From an uncultured Clostridia bacterium (GTDB taxonomy: Bacteria; Bacillota; Clostridia; Peptostreptococcales; Anaerovoracaceae): 64,000 bases of DNA. A model generated the notes under the pieces. That model did not search any database. It was not told where the DNA came from and saw nothing but the letters and a program-made list of their open reading frames with translations. Of the stretch, positions 51,960 to 59,827 are shown piece by piece (within the stretch, counting starts at the first letter, position 1; each line of letters begins with the position of its first letter). The DNA lies in contig CALCEY010000009.1 in assembly GCA_937900415.1 (NCBI GenBank), positions 62,001 to 126,000 of the forward strand, in the 5' to 3' direction. Both the position numbers and the translations under genes were made by a program.

Positions 51960-52375
51960 CTTCCCTCCTTTTTCATCTGAGAATTGAACTCACAGACGTA
52001 AGCGGAAAAAAGTTCTGCGGCTTTCTTGCTTTTTTCTTCTTCGGAAATTTGTTCTGCGAACAACTCAAAAGGCGCTTCCGGATATGAGCTTCCCTGTGAA
52101 AATGCGCAGGCCATGGAATGGGTGAAGTAGATTCCCGTCAGCCAGCATTGGAAATTTATTTCCTCAAGCCTCGTTTTACGCCTCAGCTCATATGCCTTTA
52201 TGTAAGGAGCAAGGCCGGCAGGAGTAAGCCTCCCCAGCTCTTCTCTGCCTACTCCTGCCATAAGTGCGAGAGGAAGCCATTCTTCCTCTATAGTCTTTCT
52301 TAAAGTACCGATTTTCTTCTTATCTGCCCTTTTCTTACCGGTACTTTCGCCGTCTTCTTCTCCTTGCCGCTTCAA
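51956..52375 (-). CDS. Tail assembly chaperone, T-part (gpGT, made by -1 frameshift)
   Basis: Helical, charged 139-residue frame: GTLRKTIEEEWLPLALMAGV, then LTPAGLAPYIKAY. In siphophages the second chaperone is translated only as a fusion to the upstream G protein. Here its frame is in the -1 phase relative to gpG and is open from the slippery run at 52408-52414 onwards. The only internal start is a TTG without a site, so the fusion is the likely product. C-terminal Lys/Glu-rich helix as in lambda T-like domains. Followed by the holin with ATGA overlap. Confidence 0.8.
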   Translation of the reverse strand: MKRQGEEDGESTGKKRADKKKIGTLRKTIEEEWLPLALMAGVGREELGRLTPAGLAPYIKAYELRRKTRLEEINFQCWLTGIYFTHSMACAFSQGSSYPEAPFELFAEQISEEEKSKKAAELFSAYVCEFNSQMKKEGR

Positions 52376-52389
52376 GCTTCCTTCTTCTG

Positions 52390-52662
52390 CTACGCCTTGA
52401 GAGCCTGAAAAAAATCGCTTTCCTCCACAGCCCTGTTGATGTCATCCATAATTTCATCAAAACTGCCGCCCAAAGCGATATGCGCCTCGATTTCCTTTCC
52501 CGCCTTTTCTGCGTCCCCGCCCATAGCAAGCGCCAAGAAAGCTCTGACTGTAGAAAGCACCTTTTTGTCCATCTCCGTAAAAGACGCCCCCATGTCTTCA
52601 AGCTCGCACATTGCGTTGAAATTTAATTCAGGAATTTTATATTCTCTGCCGTTAATTTTCAT
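52390..52662 (-). CDS. Tail assembly chaperone gpG-like
   Basis: 90 residues from ATG 52662 (GGGAGGG upstream). MKINGREYKIPELNFNAMCE, then FLALAMGGDAEKAGKEI and EIMDDINRAVEESDFFQAL. Its last codons contain the heptamer T-TTT-TTT, and the -1 frame stays open through the downstream T-part. It coats the tape measure while the tube polymerises. Located directly after the tube gene, the usual place. Confidence 0.85.
   Translation of the reverse strand: MKINGREYKIPELNFNAMCELEDMGASFTEMDKKVLSTVRAFLALAMGGDAEKAGKEIEAHIALGGSFDEIMDDINRAVEESDFFQALKA
52408..52414 (-). promoter_or_regulatory. Programmed -1 ribosomal frameshift site
   Basis: Seven consecutive T on the coding strand, phased as T-TTT-TTT in the gpG frame (GAT TTT TTT CAG), five codons before the gpG stop. 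Slipping back one base leads into ..SGSQGVAEEGS.. and then the T-part without interruption. This is the G/GT frameshift arrangement of long-tailed phages. Confidence 0.85.
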
Positions 52663-52686
52663 ATATTTCCCTCCCTTCAAAGTTAA

Positions 52687-53070
52687 TTAAGCTGCTGAAA
52701 TTTCGCCGCTCGGAAGTACGGAAATCTTCATGTCGACGGCGGCGTTAAGTCCTGCTCCCGCCACTGCTACAGAATGTGTGCCCGTAAAGGTAAAGGTTCC
52801 GCTTGTTCCGAATTCTACCGAATAAGTCAGCTGCGTTCCCTCCTTCTCCTTAAGAGTTGAGAAAATCTCCTTTTCATAATTAGCCAGAAATTCCATGGCG
52901 GCCAGCGCCTTGGTTCCCGGAATAAACTTCTGTACCGTATCGGCCAGCGTAGTTACGTCGATGGCGGCAGGCGCCGCTCCGAGATCCGGAAATGATTTAA
53001 TATTTACTGTCGTTACGGCTTCATCGCCGTTCTTGATTTTTAAAACTGTTCCCTGTGTACTGATTGCCAT
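52687..53070 (-). CDS. Major tail tube protein
   Basis: 127 residues: MAISTQGTVLKIKNGDEAVT, then DLGAAPAAIDVTTLADTVQKF, the beta-strand and loop pattern of lambda-like tail tube proteins. The ending FTGTHSVAVAGAGLN... fits the same fold. No sheath gene accompanies it, so the tail is non-contractile. First of the structural genes. Confidence 0.85.
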   Translation of the reverse strand: MAISTQGTVLKIKNGDEAVTTVNIKSFPDLGAAPAAIDVTTLADTVQKFIPGTKALAAMEFLANYEKEIFSTLKEKEGTQLTYSVEFGTSGTFTFTGTHSVAVAGAGLNAAVDMKISVLPSGEISAA

Positions 53071-53117
53071 AATTTTAATTCTCCTTTTTTATTTTTTCTG
53101 TTTGCTTTTGATTCTGA

Positions 53118-53285
53118 TTACTCCGAAATTTTTTTCAGGTAAGCGGTGGTTTCTTTTCTCAAGCTTCCATAGCCTTCGTATATTGCAGTCTCTATGCTGA
53201 TTATTTCCCAGCCCTCCGTTAGCATGGCTGAAAGCCCGGCTTCGATATACTCCGTCTCTCCTGAAATGCATTTTACCTGTATCAT
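53118..53285 (-). CDS. Small early protein of the tail locus (55 aa)
   Basis: Starts at ATG 53285 with AAGGAG five bases upstream; an open frame upstream to 53561 is not needed. 55 residues: MIQVKCISGETEYIEAGL, then MLTEGWEIISIETAIYEG and a Lys-rich end. The GWEI..I pattern resembles DUF4177-like small proteins. Unknown function; the conserved place before tail tube suggests an assembly or regulatory role. Confidence 0.6.
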   Translation of the reverse strand: MIQVKCISGETEYIEAGLSAMLTEGWEIISIETAIYEGYGSLRKETTAYLKKISE

Positions 53286-53298
53286 AATCTCCTTCCTT

Positions 53299-53418
53299 TC
53301 ATCCGATCCGGCAGCAGTAGGCTTCTGCTTCATAGGCTCCTCGGCCTCCCCGATTTCCTCCGGGACGCACCATGGTGTGACCCGGCAATGCGTAAGTATC
53401 ATTATCCTTCCAGAACAT
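53299..53418 (-). CDS. Small ORF of the tail locus (39 aa)
   Basis: AAGG lies five bases before ATG 53418; 39 residues starting MFWKDNDTYALPGHTMVR with a Gly/Arg-rich middle and ending YCCRIG. Its stop overlaps the ribosome binding site of the next gene. It may be a remnant of a larger early gene. The overlapping frame 53561-53286 is the alternative. Low certainty. Confidence 0.35.
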   Translation of the reverse strand: MFWKDNDTYALPGHTMVRPGGNRGGRGAYEAEAYCCRIG

Positions 53419-53493
53419 CGTCGCCTTAAGCTTTGCCAGTTTCCTATTTTATGCCAGACGTTTGCCGCAAAATCCGCGCGTCTGCACTCGGGC

Positions 53494-53637
53494 TCATCTC
53501 TGAAAGAACGTACCGGACCGGTAATTATTAAATTGTCCTTCGCAGCCTTTTTCCAATTCATCTCGTTTCAGGAAGCTTTCAAAGCTATGCTCCCTGTAGA
53601 ATCGTTTGTTTTGGCGCTGTTTATTCTGTTTTTCCAT
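53494..53637 (-). CDS. First small gene of the tail operon (47 aa)
   Basis: AAAGGA lies six bases before ATG 53637, 57 bases downstream of the -10 box of the strong leftward promoter. The 47-residue product starts MEKQNKQRQNKRFYREHSFE and is basic and hydrophilic. It might be a truncated activator or sigma-like protein of the kind that normally heads such operons. Not recognised. Confidence 0.5.
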   Translation of the reverse strand: MEKQNKQRQNKRFYREHSFESFLKRDELEKGCEGQFNNYRSGTFFQR

Positions 53638-53672
53638 ATTGTGTCCTTTTTGGTACCATCAGTCACAACGTT

Positions 53673-53781
53673 TTGTCCTTATCGGACAATATCATAATAG
53701 CACCACGGATTTTCCGTGTCAACACCTTTTTGGACATTTTTTAAAATTTTTCTTGATTTTTTGTCCGACTCGGTCTATAAT
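53673..53781. promoter_or_regulatory. Divergent promoter/operator switch of the tail locus
   Basis: Leftward promoter TTGACA (53717-53722), 17-bp spacer, TATTAT (53694-53699) drives the tail genes. Rightward promoter TTGATT (53753-53758), 17-bp spacer, TATAAT (53776-53781) drives the repressor. The palindrome CACGGATTTTCCGTG (53704-53718) fills the leftward spacer, and TTGTCC(5)GGACAA (53673-53689) lies just after its -10. Half-sites GGACA (53732-53736) and TGTCC (53762-53766) flank the rightward -35. Confidence 0.75.
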
Positions 53782-53813
53782 TAAGTTACACCAACGAGAA
53801 AGGGCGTTTTTAA

Positions 53814-54287
53814 ATGAGCGACTATGAAGTAAATTTGTATAGCATACTCGGTTCAATGCTTAGGGAGGCCAGAATAAAAAGCGGTCACACCCTTGAACAG
53901 GCAGGAGAGAAGATAGGCGTTACAGCGAAAACAATCCAGCGTTATGAGACAGGAGAACGAAAAATCAGTTTAAACAAGCTTATCGAGCTTACCTCTCTGT
54001 TTGGAATCGAATACACTTCCTTTATGGCCGCAGCCAAGAGACGCCTGTCGGAGATGAACTCCGACATTTCTGAAGCTGACGGCTCGTCTGAACATTACGA
54101 AGAGCCGGACAATTTTCCGGATTCAGGTTCATATTATGTCGATGACGAAGCCAGAGCCATCGCTCAGCAGGTATACGAAAGGCCCCAGCTCCGTATGCTG
54201 TTCAGCGCCTCAAAAAATGTCAGCGCAGAAGACTTGGAGACCGTTATAGCTCTTGTAAACAGAATGAAAAGAGAGGATGATGATTAA
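53814..54287 (+). CDS. XRE-family repressor
   Basis: 157 residues. An N-terminal helix-turn-helix (LREARIKSGHTLEQAGEKIG, VTAKTIQRYETGERKI) is followed by an acidic linker and a C-terminal helix pair PQLRMLFSASKNVSAEDLET typical of repressors that are cleaved by an ImmA-type protease. AAAGG lies upstream. It is divergent from the tail operon and is the likely switch keeper. Confidence 0.88.
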   Translation: MSDYEVNLYSILGSMLREARIKSGHTLEQAGEKIGVTAKTIQRYETGERKISLNKLIELTSLFGIEYTSFMAAAKRRLSEMNSDISEADGSSEHYEEPDNFPDSGSYYVDDEARAIAQQVYERPQLRMLFSASKNVSAEDLETVIALVNRMKREDDD

Positions 54288-54290
54288 CCT

Positions 54291-54551
54291 ATGAAAAAAC
54301 TGGACCTTAATGATGTAAGAGTAGTTCTTATTGATATGCCTACTTCCGTTCATGGTTTTGTCATTTCAGACGGCTTTGATTTTTATACTGTGGTATTAAA
54401 CCCTCGTTTAAGTCATGAAATGCAGCACACAACTTATTTCCACGAGCTGTCTCATATTAAATACGGTGATCTCTCAAGAATGCAGGATATTAACAGAGAT
54501 CTGCTGGAGGTTCTCTCGGCAGATCAGATAGAAGACATACGTCATAAATAG
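54291..54551 (+). CDS. ImmA/IrrE-type metalloprotease, short form
   Basis: 86 residues with the zinc-protease motif HELSHIKYGD. Usual ImmA proteins are 120-160 residues; here the N-terminus is short. It starts four bases after the repressor stop, the standard repressor-protease pair that removes the repressor on induction in ICEBs1-like systems. Function inferred by context. Confidence 0.82.
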   Translation: MKKLDLNDVRVVLIDMPTSVHGFVISDGFDFYTVVLNPRLSHEMQHTTYFHELSHIKYGDLSRMQDINRDLLEVLSADQIEDIRHK

Positions 54552-54554
54552 TCA

Positions 54555-54584
54555 AAGCCCGCCGGCATACCGGCGGGCTTTTTA
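54555..54584. terminator. Bidirectional terminator after the ImmA-like gene
   Basis: A perfect stem AAAGCCCGCCGG / CCGGCGGGCTTT with a four-base loop and T-runs, between the convergent ImmA-like gene and the flavoprotein gene. Confidence 0.9.
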
Positions 54585-54601
54585 CATAAAATTTTATATT
54601 A

Positions 54602-55921
54602 TCATAAAGTCTTTTTGAGAATCCTCTCTGCTGCGGCAAAGGCTGAGGAAAATGCAAACTGCAAGTTATATCCTCCCGTATCTCCGTCCACGTCCACGGC
54701 TTCTCCTATAAAATACAGCCCTTCATATCTCTTTGAGCTCATCTTTGAAAGCTCTATCTCTGAAAGACTTATACCTCCCTTCGTCGCCATTGCTTCTCCG
54801 AAGCCGGCCAAAGCGCTGACGGTAAAATGAGCGTCTGTCAAGGTTTCGGCCAGCTTCCTTATCTGACCCCCCGTAAGCTGAGAAACCTTGTTTCGGCTGA
54901 TTCCGAGTTCCAAGGCTGTCTTTTGTGCAAATCTCCTGGGCAGTTCAAGTTCCTCGCACATATAGCTCTGCGGCGATTTGCCGCCGCCCGGAAAATCTCT
55001 TTTAAACCGGGCGGCGGCCTCCTGCCCGCTGAGCGGCGCCAGGAAGTTCAGCGAAAAGCCGGCGCCGGGGCTCAGGTAGCGTGAATTATTTAAAACCAGC
55101 GGGCCGGAGAGGTTTTTACCGGTAAAAAGCAAATCGCCGCAATGAACAGCGCCTGAAATATTCATGGAAATGTTTTTGAAGCTTATACCGCTCAAATCAC
55201 CGTAAATATAATCTTCAACGTATACAGGCGTAAGCGCAGGTTCTGGCTTTACTATTTCAAGCCCTAAATCCCGCCTCAGTATATCAAACATCTTACCGTC
55301 AGAACCGGTTTTAGGGTATGAGCAGCCTCCTGTTGCGATTATCAGATTGCGGCATTTCAAGGTTTTCCCGGGAATTTGAACCTGAAACATCAAGTCCCGG
55401 CTCTCGGCATCAACGTTTTCGCTCGCTTCAGCTTCGCCGCTTTCATTTTTACATGCTTCAGCATTGCTGCCATCGGCTTCGCTTTCAAAAGCACCGTAAG
55501 CCTTTGGCGGTATCAGTCTGACAACCGGTGAGTTACAACTTATATCAACTTTTTTTCGTTCAAGCTCTCCGAACAATGCCCGGAGAATACTCATGCTTTT
55601 CATCGACGAAGGAAAAATTTTTCCATCCTCCCTCTCTAAAAGTGAAACCCCCAGACTTTCAAAAAAATTGCAGAGTGGAATATTGCCGTATCTTTGCAGC
55701 ACACGCCGTATATTTTTGCCGTGAGGCCCGTAATGTTCTATAAAATCTTTGATGGAGCCTCCGTGGGTTATATTGCACTTTCCGCTTCCCGACGCTAAAA
55801 GCTTGCTGCCGGGACGGCTCGTCTTTTCAAGTATCAGAGTATCGCCTCCCAGAGCGCAGCCGCAGTAAAGACCGGCAGCGCCTGCTCCGATTATTATGTT
55901 TTGATAGTAAGACTTTTTCAT
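54602..55921 (-). CDS. BaiN/HI0933-family flavoprotein oxidoreductase
   Basis: 439 residues. N-terminal FAD-binding Rossmann motif IIIGAGAAGLYCG, then GSGKCNITH, and C-terminal GGYNLQFAFSSAFAAAERI, the last FAD-contacting block. A low-complexity insertion rich in Glu, Ala and Ser (about residues 148-180) is not seen in most members. Physiological substrate unknown; bile-acid reduction by BaiN is the best-known example of the family. Confidence 0.88.
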   Translation of the reverse strand: MKKSYYQNIIIGAGAAGLYCGCALGGDTLILEKTSRPGSKLLASGSGKCNITHGGSIKDFIEHYGPHGKNIRRVLQRYGNIPLCNFFESLGVSLLEREDGKIFPSSMKSMSILRALFGELERKKVDISCNSPVVRLIPPKAYGAFESEADGSNAEACKNESGEAEASENVDAESRDLMFQVQIPGKTLKCRNLIIATGGCSYPKTGSDGKMFDILRRDLGLEIVKPEPALTPVYVEDYIYGDLSGISFKNISMNISGAVHCGDLLFTGKNLSGPLVLNNSRYLSPGAGFSLNFLAPLSGQEAAARFKRDFPGGGKSPQSYMCEELELPRRFAQKTALELGISRNKVSQLTGGQIRKLAETLTDAHFTVSALAGFGEAMATKGGISLSEIELSKMSSKRYEGLYFIGEAVDVDGDTGGYNLQFAFSSAFAAAERILKKTL

Positions 55922-56099
55922 ACAGTCCCTTTCTTATCGTATCTTAATCGTATAGAATGTAAATGCTTATCGCAGTGCTTTGCGTCGCATCCGGCCGTCC
56001 TGCAAATTAAGGCCGCAAATCGCTGCGGCCTCAACGTTTAAACTCTATTACTTTTTCCTCGATATATTACTTTCCAATCGCAGTCGGCACGCAAACGGC

Positions 56100-56187
56100 G
56101 GTTAAAATGCATTGCCGCCGCAAACGGCTCAAGGTAACTCCGATCTCAAAAGGTTTATAGCTTTGGTTAAAACACATTGCAGCCGCA
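56100..56187. repeat. Imperfect direct repeat upstream of the flavoprotein gene
   Basis: GGTTAAAATGCATTGCCGCC (56100-56119) recurs as GGTTAAAACACATTGCAGCC (56165-56184), with the following GCA also shared: 20 of 23 bases identical. The rest of 55922-56208 holds one 8-bp inverted repeat AGGCCGCA / TGCGGCCT and no gene. Confidence 0.55.
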
Positions 56188-56208
56188 GGAGACACTCAAA
56201 ACAGACAA

Positions 56209-58116
56209 CTACGCTTTTTTCCGCCCTACGGTATAACCGTAACCTGATTCGATAAGACATTCTATGATGTTTTCGTCAAAATTTGATATTGAGAAGCTGA
56301 TACTTTCATCTCCGTAGCTTATCCTTTTCCTTTTCTTGCTTTCCGGCTTTTTAAAGTAAATTTCAACCGTAGCTATTTCCTTCAGCTTGGAGACATATTT
56401 ATTGCTGTTGATATAACCGTATTCCCCCATGTCTTTATCATAGGCTTCAAAAACTTTTTTAATCAGCTTTGGGTTTTCAATGACAGCTATATTTCCGCTG
56501 CTTATTTCCTGCTCCTCATAATGGTCGCCGTAGCTGTAATAGCTTCTTTCGCCCTCATCATAAAACTCCTCTTCATAGTCGCTGTAGTCGTCATTCATAC
56601 CAGTTATCTGAATGTAATTAATATTTTTCATATTAACATAAGAAGAAATTTTACTCTTTTCTCTGTATTCCTCGCTTGTAAGAATTTCATCCAGCATGCC
56701 TGCTACCTTTTCATCCATGTTGACATAGTAATAGCGTTCAAGGACTTTTCCGTCCTTAAGCTTATATTTCATATGGATATATTCGTTTTCTATATTTACC
56801 GGTTCGCCCTCCATATCGTATACTTCAGCTCCGCCTTCGATTTCTTCTGTATAAAGCCTGTTCTCTATTATATAATTATGCAGCTTTACTATTCTCTCTA
56901 TGTTTTCCGGCGAGGTAAACTGCATTTCGGAATTTACATTACGCTTGTTCATGAAACCGTCAAATATGAAGCTATCGTAAAAGGTGGCAAAATCGTCCAT
57001 TTTCACCGATTTTACATCTTCCGCCTCCGGTACGCGCCTTGCAAAGCCAGTAATGTCGAAGACCGTCAGCGCTATGAATACTATGGTTATTACGGAGCAT
57101 GCGATAAGCGATCTGAGCAAATCTTTTCCGAATATTCTTACGCTTCTGTTGACGATTATTTTCACCACGGAAAGAGTCAGCAGCGTTCCTATGATCATTC
57201 CGACTATTATCATAGGTTTTGAGTCGCTGAAAGTCCACATCATAAATCCAAAGGAACTCATTCCGACAAATACAACGACATACGTCATAAGCTCTTCAAA
57301 GGTCTTTGAAAGAGTAGAGTTTCCTATCTTTTCGAACTTTCTGGTCTTGTATACATATCTGCCTAATATGGATAAAAGCACGCCTACGGCAAAATACACC
57401 ATGAAGATTATAATTCTGCCGTCTTCGTCTCCTCTGTACCCGTAGCTGAAAAGCATGTTCAGCAGCGGATTGTAATTTTCAGAGACGTACATTATCCATT
57501 CTGGCATTTTATAATATCCACTTATAAAAATGCTGCAATAAGCGCCGGCAATAGTTACCAGAACAGGAAGTATAATCATCAGCACGCAAGTTGTAAGAAG
57601 ATTCATAACCGATGTTCCTGTAAGCGTTCCGGCAAAAACCGTAATGCCGTAAAACCATGTCGTCACCGCTATTGACGAAAGCAGCCAGAAAACGATGTCA
57701 AATCTGGTGAGCGCCTGTATCTTAAACGCCAGAAGCATATACAAAACAGCGGTCAGCAAAATAGGTATAACGCACATGAGCCAGCCTGACAGATAATACG
57801 AATTGAATATTCTGTTTTTTGACAGAGGCTGTATATGCATCATCAAAGCTTTTGATTCCCTGTGAATAAAGCCCATCATCATAACAGCGGTAACAACGGC
57901 TGTTATACACATAATCCCTGAATATATGATATTCATATTTTTCACGGATTCATATATGTAATAGTCTATAGCGTCAATGTTCGACATATTTGAGAGAATC
58001 GGCATGATTCCCACGAAAAAATATAAAACGAAAGTAAGCACCGGAATATACCAGTACATCCTGAAGATTTCCCTTATCAATGCGCCTGAGAGGCTGAAGG
58101 TATTTTTAAATTTCAT
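56209..58116 (-). CDS. ABC-2 type permease with extracellular domain (YtrC/D-like)
   Basis: 635 residues from ATG 58116 (GGAGG eight bases upstream). About eight helices in the first ~330 residues, then one helix near 340-360 (SLIACSVITIVFIALTVFDI) and a ~270-residue extracellular domain rich in Glu and Tyr (DYSDYEEEFYDEGERSYYSY). The large C-terminal domain is unusual for an ABC-2 permease. It overlaps the ATPase gene by 11 bases and belongs to the GntR-ABC operon. Substrate unknown; a cell-wall-related function is inferred from the ytr operon analogy. Confidence 0.8.
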   Translation of the reverse strand: MKFKNTFSLSGALIREIFRMYWYIPVLTFVLYFFVGIMPILSNMSNIDAIDYYIYESVKNMNIIYSGIMCITAVVTAVMMMGFIHRESKALMMHIQPLSKNRIFNSYYLSGWLMCVIPILLTAVLYMLLAFKIQALTRFDIVFWLLSSIAVTTWFYGITVFAGTLTGTSVMNLLTTCVLMIILPVLVTIAGAYCSIFISGYYKMPEWIMYVSENYNPLLNMLFSYGYRGDEDGRIIIFMVYFAVGVLLSILGRYVYKTRKFEKIGNSTLSKTFEELMTYVVVFVGMSSFGFMMWTFSDSKPMIIVGMIIGTLLTLSVVKIIVNRSVRIFGKDLLRSLIACSVITIVFIALTVFDITGFARRVPEAEDVKSVKMDDFATFYDSFIFDGFMNKRNVNSEMQFTSPENIERIVKLHNYIIENRLYTEEIEGGAEVYDMEGEPVNIENEYIHMKYKLKDGKVLERYYYVNMDEKVAGMLDEILTSEEYREKSKISSYVNMKNINYIQITGMNDDYSDYEEEFYDEGERSYYSYGDHYEEQEISSGNIAVIENPKLIKKVFEAYDKDMGEYGYINSNKYVSKLKEIATVEIYFKKPESKKRKRISYGDESISFSISNFDENIIECLIESGYGYTVGRKKA

Positions 58117-58810
58117 TTTTTCCACCTCCCAGCTTCTCGATGAAAATTTCTTCTATGGATGTCGGCATGATTTCCAGCAAATCCCCCTCGAAAATCATCC
58201 GGCCTCCGGCGATAATCCCTATATAATTGCATACATCTTCCATTTCTCTGGCATTATGAGAAGAAATAAGAACCGTCATCTCCCTTTCTGCCACATCCCC
58301 CATTATGTAGCGCCAGAGTTTTCTGCGGACTATCGGGTCCAGTCCGTCTATCGGCTCGTCTAAAATCAAATAATCAGGTGTTGCCGAAAGAGCGAGGCAA
58401 AACGCCGCCTGTTTTTTCATTCCCTTGGAAAACTTCATCAAATTCTTATTGATGTCCAGGGAAAAGTCTTTCATCATCTCTTCGAAACGTTCTTCATTCC
58501 ACCCCTTATATATTTTCTGATAATACCTCTTCATGTCTTTCAAGCTGTAGCTGTTAAAGAAGTACAGCTCGTCGGGAATAATAAGAACCCGTGATTTCAA
58601 CTCTTCGTTGTCTATTACCGGCTGATCGTCTATGGTTATTATTCCCTCGTCAGGTTCGATAAAGCCTGCCAGATGCTTAATGACCGTAGTCTTTCCTGCT
58701 CCGTTGAGACCCATGAGTCCGTATACCGCCCCTTTCGGAACATTAAGGCTGAAGTTTTTTAAAATTTCAGTATCACCAAATCGTTTGGAAACATTTTCAA
58801 TCCTGATCAC
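58106..58810 (-). CDS. ABC transporter ATP-binding protein (YtrB-like)
   Basis: 234 residues from a GTG start. Walker A GLNGAGKTT near residue 35, signature KFSKGMKKQAAFCLAL, Walker B YLILDEPIDGLDP and switch His in LISSHNARE. It partners with the permease. The start overlaps the regulator's stop by four bases (GTGA). Confidence 0.9.
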   Translation of the reverse strand: MIRIENVSKRFGDTEILKNFSLNVPKGAVYGLMGLNGAGKTTVIKHLAGFIEPDEGIITIDDQPVIDNEELKSRVLIIPDELYFFNSYSLKDMKRYYQKIYKGWNEERFEEMMKDFSLDINKNLMKFSKGMKKQAAFCLALSATPDYLILDEPIDGLDPIVRRKLWRYIMGDVAEREMTVLISSHNAREMEDVCNYIGIIAGGRMIFEGDLLEIMPTSIEEIFIEKLGGGKNEI

Positions 58811-59190
58811 GAGTTCTTCCTCCTTTCCTCGAATAATTCTTCTGCGATTTTTATAGCTTCATCATAGTCGATTCCAAGGAAGAGAAGTTCTCTGAAACCT
58901 CCCCACAAAGCATCTTTTGCCCTTTCGATTTCTACCGGCTCTGCTTTTAACTTGCTTTTATCTGCCACGAAGGTCCCCCTCCCGGTAGCCGTATAAATAT
59001 ATCCCTGCCGTTCAAGCTCCCTGTACGACTTGGCGATGGTGTTCGGATTTACCCCTAAATCCTTCGAAAGCTCCCGCACCGACGGAATCTTTTCTCCGCA
59101 CGCCAAAACCCCGGTCATTATCATCTCTTTAAAGCCGTCTGTTATCTGCTCATATATTGATTTGTGACTTCGCAAATCAATTTTAAACAT
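58807..59190 (-). CDS. GntR-family regulator (YtrA-like)
   Basis: 127 residues: MFKIDLRSHKSIYEQITDGF, then the winged helix with IPSVRELSKDLGVNPNTIAKSYR and GRGTFVADKS, the YtrA subfamily with a short C-terminal dimer tail. First gene of its own operon and likely to repress it through the operator at 59244-59268. Known YtrA proteins respond to cell-wall antibiotics. Confidence 0.92.
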   Translation of the reverse strand: MFKIDLRSHKSIYEQITDGFKEMIMTGVLACGEKIPSVRELSKDLGVNPNTIAKSYRELERQGYIYTATGRGTFVADKSKLKAEPVEIERAKDALWGGFRELLFLGIDYDEAIKIAEELFEERRKNS

Positions 59191-59243
59191 AAGTCGTTCC
59201 TTCCATATCCCCTTTATCTCATTTTATAACCCTTTTCGTCTTA

Positions 59244-59273
59244 AGTGTACTACGTTATATAGTACGCTGTCAA
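59244..59273 (-). promoter_or_regulatory. GntR operator in the operon promoter
   Basis: AGTGTACTA / TAGTACGCT (59244-59268, 8 of 9 bases paired) lies between TTGACA (59268-59273) and TACACT (59244-59249, 18-bp spacing). YtrA-type regulators bind similar palindromes. Confidence 0.72.
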
Positions 59274-59827
59274 TATAATAATTTAAGCTGTTTACGGCAG
59301 TCTTTCATGTTTTACACGAGCGATTGTTTTCAGGAATCCTCCCGGCTTTTTACAAGTAGCCCTCCATCGGTTTCTCAGCTTTTTATGTACTGCTTTTTCG
59401 CCGTATGCGCAGTTTTTTATGAACGGCCTGCTTGCTGTAGTTTTCCCGGACAAAGGAGCATCTCGACTTTAAAATACAATCAAATACAATCGAAAGTATT
59501 AATGAAAATCACGGACTTGAAAAACCCTGCTCCAAACCACAGACTTGAAAAAGCCGGCGCAAAAATACCATTTGGAAAACCTCTTCAAAAATATCATGGA
59601 AAATCATGATTGGTCCCTCTCCGGCAGCAAAAAAGCTTCAAAGAACTCACTATGCGCTTAAGTCATACCGATCATGAATATACTGGCGCTGTTCAGCAGG
59701 TATGGCGGAAAATAAGCGTTTTAAATATATACCGTCATATGAAAGACTTTCATAAATTATCATCTTTTCACATCATGGCTTTCATGATAAAATCATAATA
59801 TATTCAACTGGCAGGGAGGATTTGATT
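59274..59827. other. Gene-free region upstream of the S49 peptidase gene
   Basis: About 550 bases with only short frames that lack ribosome binding sites. The words CTTGAAAAA and CGGACTTGAAAAAC recur around 59515-59560, hinting at a degenerate repeat. The promoter for the peptidase gene should be near 59750-59800. Confidence 0.4.

Noticed and set aside
52335..52601. 88-codon Arg-rich frame overlapping the tail chaperone genes
   Set aside because: It is in the other alternative frame, not the -1 frame of the slippery site, and consists mostly of Arg/Lys, as expected for an out-of-frame reading.
53194..53697. 167-codon + strand ORF opposite the early tail genes
   Set aside because: It runs through both operators and the leftward promoter, which are better explained as regulatory DNA.
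43245..54584. R-type (contractile) tailocin or full prophage
   Set aside because: No sheath or contractile baseplate gene and no head, integrase or replication gene could be found; only a non-contractile tail set fits.
56521..57222. 233-codon + strand ORF inside the ABC-2 permease gene
   Set aside because: Antisense shadow of a gene whose frame is supported by overlap with its ATPase; no start signals.
59307..59609. 100-codon + strand ORF upstream of the S49 peptidase gene
   Set aside because: No ribosome binding site, no domain, mixed composition; treated as part of a gene-free region.
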